Positions 9,057-18,105 are shown, counted from the first letter of the stretch. The stretch: 64,000 bases of DNA from VYFG01 sp965213885 (GCA_965213885.1 OZ243919.1:1550001-1614000), one strand, 5' to 3'. Notes: a model not told the origin generated them from the letters alone. Translations and numbers: made by a program.

Positions 9057-9786
9057 CGTTCTGCTCCGTATCTAAAGCTGTCAATAACTGTTGTTCAGAC
9101 TCGCTGAGCATCCGCCGCTCAAGCAGGTCAGGGCGCCTTGTCCTGGTTCTTTCTAGGGACCGGGTCAATCGCCAGCGCCCGATTTCGGCATGATTCCCTC
9201 CCAGCAGCACCCCCGGCACCCGCATGCCGCGGTAATCCTCAGGCCGGGTGTAATGCGGGTGATCCAGCAACCCGGCGCTGAATGAATCCTGGGCGGCGGA
9301 TTCCGCGCTCCCGAGAACCCCGGGCAGCAGCCGCAACATGCTTTCGATCATGACCATCGCCGCCAGTTCACCGCCGGCCAGCACATAGTCACCGATCGAT
9401 ATTTCCCGGTCCACCCGAGAGACGAGTATGCGCTCATCCACGCCTTCATAGCGGCCGCACAGAAACACCAGGGAAGGCAATCCGGCCAGTTCCCCCACCA
9501 GGCGCTGATCCAGTGTCTCTCCCTGCGGGGAGAGGTAGATCAACGGCCCGGAATTGGCCTGCCGTACCGCGTCGATGCACCGGTCCAGGGGCTCCGGCAT
9601 CATCACCATGCCGGGACCGCCTCCGTAGGGACGGTCATCCACGGTACGATAGCGGTCCCCGGAAAAATCGCGCGGATTGTAACACGACAATTCGGCCGAC
9701 TCCCGCTCCAGTGCTACCCGGGTGATGCCGTTCTCCCGCAGTACATCGAACATCCCCGGAAACAGCGTAATCACATCGATTCGCAT
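9049..9786 (-). CDS. trmD: tRNA (guanine-N1)-methyltransferase
   Basis: TrmD methylates G37 of tRNAs that read CNN and CGG-type codons, using SAM, and prevents frameshifting. The trefoil-knot SPOUT enzyme is recognised by MRIDVITLFPGMFD, YNPRDFSGDRYRTVDDRPYG, GGPGMVMM, LCGRYEGVDER, SIGDYVLAGGELAAMVMI and DHPHYTRPEDYRG. The ATG at 9786 is the conserved start; the ORF opens five codons earlier. It is 30 bases downstream of rimM and overlaps rplS. Confidence 0.97.
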   Translation of the reverse strand: MRIDVITLFPGMFDVLRENGITRVALERESAELSCYNPRDFSGDRYRTVDDRPYGGGPGMVMMPEPLDRCIDAVRQANSGPLIYLSPQGETLDQRLVGELAGLPSLVFLCGRYEGVDERILVSRVDREISIGDYVLAGGELAAMVMIESMLRLLPGVLGSAESAAQDSFSAGLLDHPHYTRPEDYRGMRVPGVLLGGNHAEIGRWRLTRSLERTRTRRPDLLERRMLSESEQQLLTALDTEQNDE

Positions 9787-9816
9787 CGGTGCCCCCAGCA
9801 CAATTCTGCCTGTCGC

Positions 9817-10383
9817 TCAGTCATCCGGTTCCCAATCCACCAGCAGGCAGCCCGCCCCAATATCCACGTCCCTGATCACCTGGGGGATCCAGGGGATCAG
9901 CCGCTCGATATCGGCATCACCGCCGCCACGGGACTTCACCACGAGCACGTCGTTCGCACCGGTCTCCACCAGGTGGTCCACTGCGCCGAGCGGCTCACCG
10001 GCAAGATTGACCACCTCGAGTCCGATCAGTTCGGACCAGTAGTACTCACCGGCCGGGAGGTCCGGGAGATCACCGACCGGGATGCAGATCTGCATCCCGG
10101 CAAGGGTCGCTGCCTCGTCACGGCTGGAAATACCTTCCAGCTTCACGACCAGGTTCCTTTGCTGCAGGAGGGAATCCATCACCCGTCTCGACCGGCATGC
10201 TCCCGCCGTCCGGCCTGCACTACCCGGGTCGCCCGGCCGGTTCCGGGGCATCAGGGTCCAGCAGGCGTATCCGAGGATCTCTTCAGGCGGGCGTGTGTAT
10301 GACCGCACACGAACCCAGCCCCTGACGCCGTACGGGGAGGAAATCTCCCCCATGACCGTCAATTCGGTATCTGGACTTCCCAT
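9817..10383 (-). CDS. rimM: Ribosome maturation factor RimM
   Basis: RimM assists maturation of the 30S head around S19. The 188-residue protein shows the N-terminal barrel start (MGEISSPYGVRGWVRVRSYT), then a linker DEAATLAGMQICIPVGDLP, and the PRC-barrel start EYYWSELIGLEVVN, with IPWIPQVIRDVD and LLVDWEPDD at the C-terminus. An insertion of about 20 residues (RNRPGDPGSAGR) lies in the middle of the N-terminal domain. Second gene of the rpsP operon. Confidence 0.94.
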   Translation of the reverse strand: MGSPDTELTVMGEISSPYGVRGWVRVRSYTRPPEEILGYACWTLMPRNRPGDPGSAGRTAGACRSRRVMDSLLQQRNLVVKLEGISSRDEAATLAGMQICIPVGDLPDLPAGEYYWSELIGLEVVNLAGEPLGAVDHLVETGANDVLVVKSRGGGDADIERLIPWIPQVIRDVDIGAGCLLVDWEPDD

Positions 10384-10439
10384 GCCGGCACAACCGATGA
10401 CGCCAGAAGGCCATTTTGCAGGACAGGCCGCGCCTCAGT

Positions 10440-10472
10440 CGGTGCCCGGGCGGTGCCCCGACACGGGCACCG
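10440..10472. promoter_or_regulatory. Hairpin in the rpsP-rimM spacer
   Basis: CGGTGCCCG (10440-10448) and CGGGCACCG (10464-10472) form a perfect 9-bp inverted repeat with a 15-base loop. It lies inside the operon, between the rpsP stop (10492) and the rimM start (10383). It has no U-tract, so partial attenuation or a processing site is more likely than full termination. Confidence 0.4.
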
Positions 10473-10491
10473 CGAGTTCAGCCGGCCGGGG

Positions 10492-10740
10492 TCAGGATGC
10501 GGCCCTGGCCTGTTTGTACAGTTGGCCAGCACGCTCGCTGGGCTGCGCACCCCGGGACACCCAGTGATCATAGCGTTCGGTGTCGAGTTTCAGCGCCTGT
10601 TCGCCACCTGCCGCAATGGGGTTGAAAAACCCGACCCGTTCGATGAAACGGCCCCGGCTGGAACGACGCTGATCCGCCACTACAATGGAGTAGAAAGGGC
10701 GTTTCTTTGACCCGCCGCGAGCCAGTCGAATAGTAACCAT
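10492..10740 (-). CDS. rpsP: 30S ribosomal protein S16
   Basis: S16 binds the 5' domain of 16S rRNA. The 82-residue protein begins MVTIRLARGGSKKRPFYSIV and continues with RGRFIERVGFFNP and the conserved ALKLDTERYDHWVSRGAQPS. The ATG at 10740 is chosen because the family always starts this way; the upstream in-frame extension is leader sequence. First gene of its operon. Confidence 0.97.
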   Translation of the reverse strand: MVTIRLARGGSKKRPFYSIVVADQRRSSRGRFIERVGFFNPIAAGGEQALKLDTERYDHWVSRGAQPSERAGQLYKQARAAS

Positions 10741-10789
10741 GGTGATCCGTCCGCCGAAATATGCTTGTGTAGGAAAATCGAGGGCGCGG

Positions 10790-10818
10790 ATTCTATCATG
10801 AAAACAACGGGATAAGGA
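10790..10818 (-). promoter_or_regulatory. Probable promoter of the rpsP operon
   Basis: On the minus strand a good -10 box TAGAAT (plus 10790-10795) is preceded by an upstream TGA-type extension. The -35 at 17-bp spacing (plus 10813-10818) is weak. It lies about 50 bases ahead of the rpsP ATG in an AT-richer leader. Confidence 0.4.
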
Positions 10819-10920
10819 AAGTGATTTGCAAGGATTTCGGTGCATCAAAACCAACATCCGCCCCCGCAATGCGGGCAGTCACGCGATAGAATAGGGGGTG
10901 GCATCCATCATCCGGTAACC

Positions 10921-11301
10921 GTGTACCAGTACTTCAAAATCCTTCTGCCGCCCTTGCTGCTGGGCGTTCTGCTGACGGCCTGCGAAACCACCGCGGTGGT
11001 GGAGCCGGAACCGATCCCCGAACCCGTCGCTCCCGTCATCCCGGAAAACCCGGATATCGTTCAGGCCCGGGAACTGCTCGCCGCTGCCAGGGCGGCAGAC
11101 ACGGAATGGCTGGTCCTGGAGCCCCGGGTCTCGGATCTGCCGGTCAGCCTTGGTGAAATTCTGCGCCGGTCCGAAGAGGCTCAGGAGGAAGGCGACTCCG
11201 CCCTGGCCTCCGAGCTTGCCCGCAAGGTCTCCCGGATGTCCCGCCTCGGGCTCGAGCAGGTGGCAGAACAGTCCCGCGCCGGGCCCTACTACCCGCAGTA
11301 G
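10921..11301 (+). CDS. Small predicted lipoprotein of unknown function
   Basis: A GTG at 10921 gives a short N-terminus, a hydrophobic segment (ILLPPLLLGVLLTAC) with a lipobox LTAC, a proline/glutamate-rich linker (EPEPIPEPVAPVIPENP) and a helical C-terminal half with ARELLAAARAADTEWLV and EAQEEGDSALASELARKV. The mature protein should be anchored in a membrane and hold one TPR-like helical pair. The frame opens at 10840, so the start is uncertain. It ends 2 bases before xseA and is probably co-transcribed with it. No function is assigned. Confidence 0.6.
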   Translation: MYQYFKILLPPLLLGVLLTACETTAVVEPEPIPEPVAPVIPENPDIVQARELLAAARAADTEWLVLEPRVSDLPVSLGEILRRSEEAQEEGDSALASELARKVSRMSRLGLEQVAEQSRAGPYYPQ

Positions 11302-11303
11302 CA

Positions 11304-12623
11304 ATGCCCGGGCATGCTGTCTACTCGGTCGGGGCGCTGGTTTCCGAGTTGCGGACGCTGCTGGAGACCAGCTACCGGAACGTCTGGATCGAGGGCGAGG
11401 TATCCGGCCTGGCAAGTCCGTCCTCGGGACACCTGTACTTCTCCCTGAAGGAGGACGGGGCACTGGTCAGGTGCGCATTTTTCCGCAACCGCCGCCCCGG
11501 GTCCGCAGCACCCGAAGAAGGCATGCAGGTCCTGGTCAGGGGGCAGGTTTCCGTCTATCCCAGGCGTGGCGACCTGCAATTAATCGTGCATTATCTCGAG
11601 CCTGCCGGCGAAGGCGCCCTTCGCCGGGAATTCCAGGCCCTGAAGAGAAAGCTTGAGCAGGAAGGGCTGTTCGACCCCGGGGTCAAGAAACCGCTGCCCG
11701 CCTATCCGCGAACCATCGGCGTGATCACCTCGCCAAGCGGCGCCGCGCTGCACGATATCCTGGTCACGCTGAATAGGCGGTACCCGCCGGCGAGGGTCAT
11801 CGTTCATCCGGTCCCGGTACAGGGAGAACAGGCGCCGGGCGAGATCGCAGCCATGCTCGACCGGGTGGCGGACGGCATGGAATTGGATCTGCTCATCCTG
11901 GCCCGGGGTGGAGGGTCGCTGGAGGACCTCCAGGCATTCAACGACGAAACTGTCGCCCGGGCCATCCATCGCTGCCCCCTGCCCCTGGTCAGCGGGATCG
12001 GCCATGAGACGGACGTGACCATCGCGGACCTGGTGGCTGACCGCCGTGCGGCCACTCCGACCGCAGCGGCGGAAATGGCGACCCCCCTGTCCAGTGAAAT
12101 CCTGCAGCAGCTCTCGCGGCACAGGACTGCCCTGATTGCCCGGATGACCCGTCGACTGGGCGACCTCGGCCAGCACGTGGACCATGCAACCTCCAGGCTG
12201 GTTCATCCTGTGGAACGGTTGAGGCGTCACAGGCTGGAACTGGAAACACTCCACCGGCGAACACTGAGCCAGGTGCTGCTGTCCCTTTCCAGCTGGCGCC
12301 GGGCGGTGACGGCAGGGCGGGATTCCATCAACCAGTTCAATCCCGCGAACTGGCTCCGGCTGCTGCGCGAGCGACATCACACGCTGAACCACCGCGTCGT
12401 CCGGGCCGGTTTCCAGAGAATGGTCGATTGCGGGCGCCAGCTCGACAGACAGCGCGACTCACTGAGACTCCTCGGACCCGGCCGGACCCTGGCCAGGGGA
12501 TATGCAATATTGCGTGACCGGGAAAAGCGCGTGGTCGGCTCGGTGTCATCCGTCCATCCCGGTGATTCGGTTTCGGCGCTGCTGGCGGATGGTTCGATCC
12601 CGCTCACCGTCGATGGCGATTGA
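11304..12623 (+). CDS. xseA: Exodeoxyribonuclease VII large subunit
   Basis: XseA is the catalytic subunit of the bidirectional single-strand exonuclease ExoVII. The 439-residue protein has an N-terminal OB fold (YSVGALVSELRTLLE, IEGEVSGLASPSSGHLYFSL), then the nuclease domain with IGVITSPSGAALHDIL, ARGGGSLEDLQAFNDE and VSGIGHETDVTIADLVADRRA, then a coiled-coil and the C-terminal LARGYAILRD. The small subunit XseB is not next to it. The M23-like gene starts inside its last codons. Confidence 0.95.
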   Translation: MPGHAVYSVGALVSELRTLLETSYRNVWIEGEVSGLASPSSGHLYFSLKEDGALVRCAFFRNRRPGSAAPEEGMQVLVRGQVSVYPRRGDLQLIVHYLEPAGEGALRREFQALKRKLEQEGLFDPGVKKPLPAYPRTIGVITSPSGAALHDILVTLNRRYPPARVIVHPVPVQGEQAPGEIAAMLDRVADGMELDLLILARGGGSLEDLQAFNDETVARAIHRCPLPLVSGIGHETDVTIADLVADRRAATPTAAAEMATPLSSEILQQLSRHRTALIARMTRRLGDLGQHVDHATSRLVHPVERLRRHRLELETLHRRTLSQVLLSLSSWRRAVTAGRDSINQFNPANWLRLLRERHHTLNHRVVRAGFQRMVDCGRQLDRQRDSLRLLGPGRTLARGYAILRDREKRVVGSVSSVHPGDSVSALLADGSIPLTVDGD

Positions 12624-13524
12624 GTCCCGCAGCCCCCCGCCCGGGGCTGTGGCGGCACGCGGCATGTCCGGACGCTGTCTGTGCGGGATCATCCCGGTGA
12701 TCATGGCGTTCTTGACAAGCGCGCTGGCGCAGGCGGACCTGCCACGACACAATCCGGTCCCCGGAGGTATTGCGGTGATTCCCCTGAGAACGGCCGTGGC
12801 CGAAAAGCCGGTGGTCAGGTTTGGAGAGCGTCCGGTCTATGTGGCGCGGGACCAGGGAGGCTGGCGCGCCGTCGTCGGCTTGCCCTGCGATATCCTCCCG
12901 GGCAACTACATCGTCACGGTGTCCGGGAGCCAGCGCAATGACACCAGTGTCGAGTTGGGTGTCCTGCCCCATCCCCCGCGACTGCCGGATCCGGATGGAG
13001 GCGACGGTGGTGACCACTTCCGGGGGCGCAGCCTGATCATTACCCTGCCGCAACAGATCACCGCCCGGTCGGTTGTCAACGGAGCCATGTTACGCCGTTT
13101 CGAATATGACCATGCCCTGGTGGCGGGCATGGACCCGGATTTCCGATTCCATGCACCGGTGGAATCCACGTTTTCCGTCGACTACGGCAAACTGCTCGTG
13201 GACGACGATCTGTGGTGTCATGACTATCTGAGTTTCTTCCTGCCCGCCGGCAACCGCGTATATGCCCCGGCGCACGGCGTGGTGGTCGGAATCGACGCAG
13301 CCGGGAAAGGCGGCAGCCGAATCATGGTCGCGCACGGGGAAGCGGTGGTTTCGATCCTGGGGAACCTGGAGGATGTGCCGGTGGAGGTCGGACAAACGGT
13401 CGAACAGGGCGAGATGCTGGGGGTGGTGGGCACCCCGACCGGCGATCAGACGGGCCGTCTGGACTGGGCAGTGGCGCTGAACGGCTACCGCATTGACCCA
13501 CTACAGTTTGCGTCGACGCCTTGA
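12613..13524 (+). CDS. M23/LytM-type protein with lost catalytic residues (probable pseudoenzyme)
   Basis: An N-terminal hydrophobic export signal (IIPVIMAFLTSALAQA) and the DLPRHNPVPGGIAVIPL opening match a gammaproteobacterial M23 family. The C-terminal LytM fold is recognisable (RVYAPAHGVVVGIDAAG, VGQTVEQGEMLGVVGTPTG). The first metal motif HxxxD reads HDYLS, the Y/xCHL motif reads SILGNLE, and the HxH motif reads GRLDW, so the zinc ligands and catalytic histidines are missing. It could act like EnvC or NlpD, as a regulator of an amidase. The start at 12613 overlaps xseA by 11 bases; 12664 is an alternative. It ends overlapping der. Confidence 0.78.
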   Translation: MAIESRSPPPGAVAARGMSGRCLCGIIPVIMAFLTSALAQADLPRHNPVPGGIAVIPLRTAVAEKPVVRFGERPVYVARDQGGWRAVVGLPCDILPGNYIVTVSGSQRNDTSVELGVLPHPPRLPDPDGGDGGDHFRGRSLIITLPQQITARSVVNGAMLRRFEYDHALVAGMDPDFRFHAPVESTFSVDYGKLLVDDDLWCHDYLSFFLPAGNRVYAPAHGVVVGIDAAGKGGSRIMVAHGEAVVSILGNLEDVPVEVGQTVEQGEMLGVVGTPTGDQTGRLDWAVALNGYRIDPLQFASTP

Positions 13525-14874
13525 AGGTCCCGGCGACCGCCGCGAGGCCCCTTGCCTGTCAGCGAAAGGATTTTCGCTGTTTCGCGGTATGACCCTGACG
13601 CGGGTCCCGCGCAGGCGGTACGCATTTGCAAAATAGCGCCCGAGGTATCTGACATAGGAGGCCGGCAGGGCCTCCGCCCGGTTGCCGTGCACCACCACCA
13701 CGGGGGGGTTCTTGCCGGCCTGGTGGGCGAACTTGAGCTTCACCGGCCGATGATGATGCATGGGAGGCGGGGTCTGGGTCACCGCGGCCCGGAGTGTCCG
13801 GTTGAGAGACGAAGTCCCCAGTTCGACCATCGCCGAGTCGAGGGCGCGGATCACGGCCGGCATGATTTCGCCGGTCCTGGAACCGTGCAGTGCGGACACG
13901 AACAGGACCTCGGGATCGGGCAGGAAAGGCAGTTTGCGTGCCAACTCATCCCTGATCCTTCGCCGCTGCCGACCCTCCAGTCCGTCCCACTTGTTCACCA
14001 CGACCACCACGGACCGACCGAGATCCTGGACCATGCCCGCGATGCTGGCGTCCTGGGACCCGATCTCGCTGCTGGCATCCAGCACCAGCACCGCGACGTC
14101 CGCATCCTCGATGGACTGCAGGGACTTGATGACGGAAAACTTCTCCACCGCCTCTGCCACCCGCGACCGGCGCCTGACGCCGGCGGTGTCCACTGCCACC
14201 AGGGCTCTGCCATCAAATTCGAACGGAATCCGGACGCTGTCCCGGGTGGTTCCGGGCGTGTCGCCGACGATCACCCGTTCACTGCCCACGATGCGGTTGG
14301 TCAGGGTGGATTTTCCGACGTTCGGTCGACCGACGAAGGCAATGCGAGGGGGCGCGTCGGCCTCCTCGGCAGCGTCATGGGCGAACCCGGCCATGGCCGA
14401 TTCCACCAGTCTGTCGATTCCGTCCCCCCTGAGCGCCGAGATGGCCAGCGGGTCACCCAGGGCGAGTTCCTGAAAATCGGCTGCGGCGAGATGTGGATCC
14501 TCGCCCTCGGTCTTGTTTGCGGCTACCAGAATCCGCCGGTCCGACTGCCGCAGCCGTTCCGCAATTTCCCGATCCTGGTGCACCAGGCCCTGTTCGCCGT
14601 CGACCATGAGTATGACCACCTGGGCCTCCTCGACAACCTGCTCGACCTGCTGCCGGATCTGGATCCGGAACGGACCGTCCTCCGCCTCCAGCCCCCCGGT
14701 GTCCACCACGAGGTACGGTTGTTCACCCACCTTTCCGCGGCCGTAGAGACGATCCCGGGTGATTCCCGGCTGGTCGTCGACAATGGCATCCCGACTCCGG
14801 GTCAGACGGTTGAACAGGGTGGACTTGCCGACATTTGGCCTGCCAACAAGGGCAACTACCGGTAGGAATACCAT
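13501..14874 (-). CDS. der: Ribosome biogenesis GTPase Der (EngA)
   Basis: Der is a two-GTPase-domain protein needed for 50S assembly. Both domains show full G motifs: GRPNVGKSTLFNRL, DTGG and NKTE in the first; GRPNVGKSTLTNRI, DTAGVRRR and VNKWD in the second. A C-terminal KH-like domain follows (PPPMHHHRPVKLKFAHQ, RYLGRYFANAYRLRGTRVRV). Its 457 residues match the family. It is the last gene of the rodZ-hisS-yfgM-bamB-der order. Its last 24 bases overlap the 3' end of the convergent M23-like gene. Confidence 0.97.
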   Translation of the reverse strand: MVFLPVVALVGRPNVGKSTLFNRLTRSRDAIVDDQPGITRDRLYGRGKVGEQPYLVVDTGGLEAEDGPFRIQIRQQVEQVVEEAQVVILMVDGEQGLVHQDREIAERLRQSDRRILVAANKTEGEDPHLAAADFQELALGDPLAISALRGDGIDRLVESAMAGFAHDAAEEADAPPRIAFVGRPNVGKSTLTNRIVGSERVIVGDTPGTTRDSVRIPFEFDGRALVAVDTAGVRRRSRVAEAVEKFSVIKSLQSIEDADVAVLVLDASSEIGSQDASIAGMVQDLGRSVVVVVNKWDGLEGRQRRRIRDELARKLPFLPDPEVLFVSALHGSRTGEIMPAVIRALDSAMVELGTSSLNRTLRAAVTQTPPPMHHHRPVKLKFAHQAGKNPPVVVVHGNRAEALPASYVRYLGRYFANAYRLRGTRVRVIPRNSENPFADRQGASRRSPGPSRRRRKL

Positions 14875-14931
14875 TGGATGTCCCCGGGCACCGGCCTGCG
14901 CATCAGTACAGGAGGGGCGGGCTTTCGGATG

Positions 14932-16101
14932 TCACGAGCCGGTGGGCGCCACAGAAACAACTGCCCCGTTGACAGAAACCGCCACCACGGATTCTCCCTG
15001 CCTGGCCAGGCCGGTGATGGCGCTCCGGTCCAGTTTCAGCGACTGCAGCAGAGTTCCGTCCGCCCGGTCAAGCAGATGAACGAATCCCGCGGCATCACCG
15101 ACAACCACACGGCTGTCAAGCACCAGTGGATTGGTCATACCATGTCCACGGAACGAATTCTGCCGCCATAGAACGTCACCACTGTCCGCATCAAGGGACA
15201 CGATATCCCCCAGTGAGCCGGTGACGAAGATCTGTCCTGCATCCACAGCCATGGGCAGGCGGGTCGATAGATCACGCCTCCAGCGCACGAAGGAGCTCTG
15301 GATGTCCACTGCCACGACATCGCCCTGGTAGGTGGCGGCATAGAGGCTGGTCCCCGATAGGATGGGGGTCGCATCGATGTCCGTCAGTTGGTCCAGTTCG
15401 CTGGTGCCGCCGACGAAGGAGATGTCGGTTTCCCAGTAATCCCGCCCATTGATCACGGCATTGGCGATGATCCTGCCGTTGGAGAATCCGGTAATTACCG
15501 TACCCCCGGATATCAGCGGCATGGAATCTCCGTGGAGTCCGAGTCCGGAAACGTTCCGCTGAACTTCCCACACCCTGCTGCCGTCCGCGGCATCCAGGCC
15601 GATCACAAATCCATCGGCGGTTCTCACCACAACCCGACCGGACCCTGCCGCAGGAATCGCGGAAATCTGCCTGCGGATATCCACCTCCCACTGCAAGGTC
15701 CCGTCCGCTTCCGACAACGCCACCAAGGTTCCATCCTCCATGCCTGCGAGCACCAGGCCCTCGCCCAGTCCCACTGCGACATAGACCGGACGACTCAGGT
15801 CGTGTTGCCAGTGCGTATTTCCGCTCCCGGGGTCCAGGCCCAGTACATCCCCGTCCCGGTTGGCGACGTAGATACCCCCGGCATTCACCGCAGGGCGCAG
15901 CAATGCATACCCATCCTCCCCGGCATCCCCCACCCCTTTCTTCCAGGCGATGGCCAGTTCCTCCGCCCCGGCCGGCTCCGGCAGCGCCTCCTTTTTTACG
16001 GGCTCGTTGAATATGCCCCATTCCGTCTCTTTCTCCTTGCCGCCGCAGCCCTGCAGCAAAAGGAGGGAGAACGTGACGGCAGTCAGTAGCCGAATATTCA
16101 T
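14932..16101 (-). CDS. bamB: Outer membrane assembly lipoprotein BamB
   Basis: BamB is the beta-propeller lipoprotein of the BAM complex. The start at 16101 gives a lipoprotein signal (LLTAVTFSLLLLQGC, lipobox LQGC). The mature part holds PQQ-like blades such as DGDVLGLDPGSGNTHWQHDL, LVLAGMEDGTLVALSEADG, FVIGLDAADGSRVWEV and GDIVSLDADSGDVLWRQN. About 389 residues, as expected. The start codon overlaps the stop of the YfgM-like gene by 4 bases (ATGA). Confidence 0.93.
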   Translation of the reverse strand: MNIRLLTAVTFSLLLLQGCGGKEKETEWGIFNEPVKKEALPEPAGAEELAIAWKKGVGDAGEDGYALLRPAVNAGGIYVANRDGDVLGLDPGSGNTHWQHDLSRPVYVAVGLGEGLVLAGMEDGTLVALSEADGTLQWEVDIRRQISAIPAAGSGRVVVRTADGFVIGLDAADGSRVWEVQRNVSGLGLHGDSMPLISGGTVITGFSNGRIIANAVINGRDYWETDISFVGGTSELDQLTDIDATPILSGTSLYAATYQGDVVAVDIQSSFVRWRRDLSTRLPMAVDAGQIFVTGSLGDIVSLDADSGDVLWRQNSFRGHGMTNPLVLDSRVVVGDAAGFVHLLDRADGTLLQSLKLDRSAITGLARQGESVVAVSVNGAVVSVAPTGS

Positions 16102-16748
16102 AGTTTGCCGAGATTGTCCAGTTTGAGTTGCACCAGTCCGACCGACGGGGAGCCGGATTCCAGCATTCCGCGGCTCGTCTCCCACGCCTTTCTGGCGGCC
16201 TCGTGGTTGCCCAGATCTGCTTGCGCATCACCGATCAGTTCCTGGTAGCGGGCGGCGAACGGGCCATCGACAGCAATGGCATCCCCCTGTTTCAGGGTCC
16301 GGAGCGCCTCATCCGGCTGGTTTTCCGCCATTGCGATCTGGGCCAGCCGCAGGCGGGCAATATGGACCAGTGCCTCTTCTCCCGCGTGGTCGGCCACCCA
16401 CTGCAGATAGCGCCGCGCTTCTGCATAGTCTTTCGCATCCACGGATCTTTTCGCCATCACCAGCGCCGCATTCGCAGCATAGGGGGATCCGGAATATTTC
16501 CCTATCAGGTCACCGGCAATGGATGCCGCCGCTTCGGTACCGATCTCATCACTGACCAGGTTCTGGTACAGCGTGGACGCGCTTTCGCCTTCGGATTTCT
16601 GCCAGAACTGCCAGCCGTTCCAGCCGCCGATCGCGAAAATTCCGAGGAGCACTCCGGCGACAATAGAGCGTCCGTTCTCCTGCCAGAACGCACGCGCCCG
16701 TTCCAGGTCTTCATCCCCGGCAAGCTGGGGAATTGGTTCTTCTGCCAT
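16098..16748 (-). CDS. yfgM: YfgM-like ancillary translocon protein (TPR_21)
   Basis: YfgM is a single-pass inner-membrane protein with periplasmic TPRs that associates with SecYEG and PpiD. The 216-residue protein has a cytoplasmic start (DEDLERARAFWQENGR), one membrane helix (IVAGVLLGIFAIGGWNGWQFW) and TPR repeats including YAEARRYLQWVADHAGEEA, IARLRLAQIAMAENQPDEAL and ADLGNHEAARKAW. The ATG at 16748 is the start that places the membrane helix correctly. Its place between hisS and bamB is conserved in gammaproteobacteria. Confidence 0.88.
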   Translation of the reverse strand: MAEEPIPQLAGDEDLERARAFWQENGRSIVAGVLLGIFAIGGWNGWQFWQKSEGESASTLYQNLVSDEIGTEAAASIAGDLIGKYSGSPYAANAALVMAKRSVDAKDYAEARRYLQWVADHAGEEALVHIARLRLAQIAMAENQPDEALRTLKQGDAIAVDGPFAARYQELIGDAQADLGNHEAARKAWETSRGMLESGSPSVGLVQLKLDNLGKL

Positions 16749-16851
16749 ATTCTGATTCGATGCCGCCGGTTCGATGACACGGCGGTTGATTCCAGTGATC
16801 AGGGCCCGTTGCCGATGGCCCGCCAATCCCCTCACCGATGATGGAGGGGCA

Positions 16852-18105
16852 CTAACCGATTTCCCGCAAGGTCTGCACCAGGGAATCGCGTGGAACACGC
16901 ACCTGCCCCAGTCCGCCTCTGAGGTCCTTCAATTGTACACTGCCGTCAGCCTGTTCCTCCTCACCGACGACCACCGCAAAACGGGCTCCGCTCTGATCCG
17001 CCCGCTTCATGCGGTTGGACAGCTTGCCCCCGCCACAGTGTTCGCAGACACGGTACCCGGCGTCACGCAGTACCTCGCCGATCGCCGCCGCGGTGTGCTG
17101 GTCAGCCATGGAGATCACGTAGATATCCAGGCTACTGCTGTCAACCTGGACATGCTGTACGCTCATGAGTTCCACCAGCCGTTCCAGGCCCATGGCGAAT
17201 CCCACCGCCGGTGTGGGATGGCCGCCCCTTGACGCCACCAGCCCATCGTACCGGCCGCCGGCGCAAACCGCGTCCTGGGACCCGAGCTGATCGGTTACCC
17301 ATTCAAACACCGTCCCGGTATAGTAATCGAGCCCCCGCACAAGGCGATCGTCGATCACCGGTTCAATGCCGGACCGTGACAGGGAATTTACCAGTGAATC
17401 GAAGTTCTCCCGCTCCCCGGACCCGAGGAAATCCATCATGGAGGGCGCCTGCATGACGATTTGCCGGGTTTCCGGAACCTTGCTGTCCAGGATCCGCAGG
17501 GGATTCCGATCCAGCCTGCGCCGGCTGTCCCCATCCAGGCTGTCGATATGGGCGGTGAAATAGTCCCGGAGTGCTTCCCGGTAGCGGGTTCGCGACTGCT
17601 CGGAACCCAGAGTATTCAGATGCAGCTTCACACCGGCGACACCCAGTTCTTGCCATATCCGGGTGCCGACCCGAATCACCTCGGCATCCACATCCGGCCC
17701 CGGCCAGCCAAATGCCTCGATGCCGAACTGGTGGAACTGGCGGTAGCGGCCCTTCTGCGGCCGTTCCCGCCGGAACATGGGCCCCATGTACCAGAGCCGC
17801 TGTTTCCGGTTGTGGAACAGGCCATGCTCGTTGCCCGCGCGGACGGTGCTGGCGGTCGCCTCGGGACGCAGGGCCAGACTGACGCCCCCGGCGTCCTCGA
17901 AAACGTACATCTCCTTCTCGACGATGTCCGTCTGGTCACCGATGGCCTGGCGGAACAACTCGGTCTTCTCAAGCACCGGCGTCCTGATCTCCTGGTAGCC
18001 GTAACGCCAGGCAACGTCCCGCAACACCGCCTCCACACGGTGCCAATGCCCGATCTGCCCGGGCAGAAGATCATTCATGCCCTTGACGGCCTGGATTCTT
18101 TTCAT
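16852..18105 (-). CDS. hisS: Histidyl-tRNA synthetase
   Basis: This class II synthetase charges tRNA-His. It has the opening MKRIQAVKGMNDLLPGQ, motif 2 (YMGPMFRRERPQKGRYRQFHQ), the histidine-specific motif GLDYYTGTVFEW, motif 3 (AVGFAMGLERLVEL) and the anticodon domain (EVLRDAGYRVCEHCGGGKLSNRMKRADQSGA). The 417-residue length is normal. In E. coli ispG lies directly upstream; here rodZ does. Confidence 0.96.
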   Translation of the reverse strand: MKRIQAVKGMNDLLPGQIGHWHRVEAVLRDVAWRYGYQEIRTPVLEKTELFRQAIGDQTDIVEKEMYVFEDAGGVSLALRPEATASTVRAGNEHGLFHNRKQRLWYMGPMFRRERPQKGRYRQFHQFGIEAFGWPGPDVDAEVIRVGTRIWQELGVAGVKLHLNTLGSEQSRTRYREALRDYFTAHIDSLDGDSRRRLDRNPLRILDSKVPETRQIVMQAPSMMDFLGSGERENFDSLVNSLSRSGIEPVIDDRLVRGLDYYTGTVFEWVTDQLGSQDAVCAGGRYDGLVASRGGHPTPAVGFAMGLERLVELMSVQHVQVDSSSLDIYVISMADQHTAAAIGEVLRDAGYRVCEHCGGGKLSNRMKRADQSGARFAVVVGEEEQADGSVQLKDLRGGLGQVRVPRDSLVQTLREIG

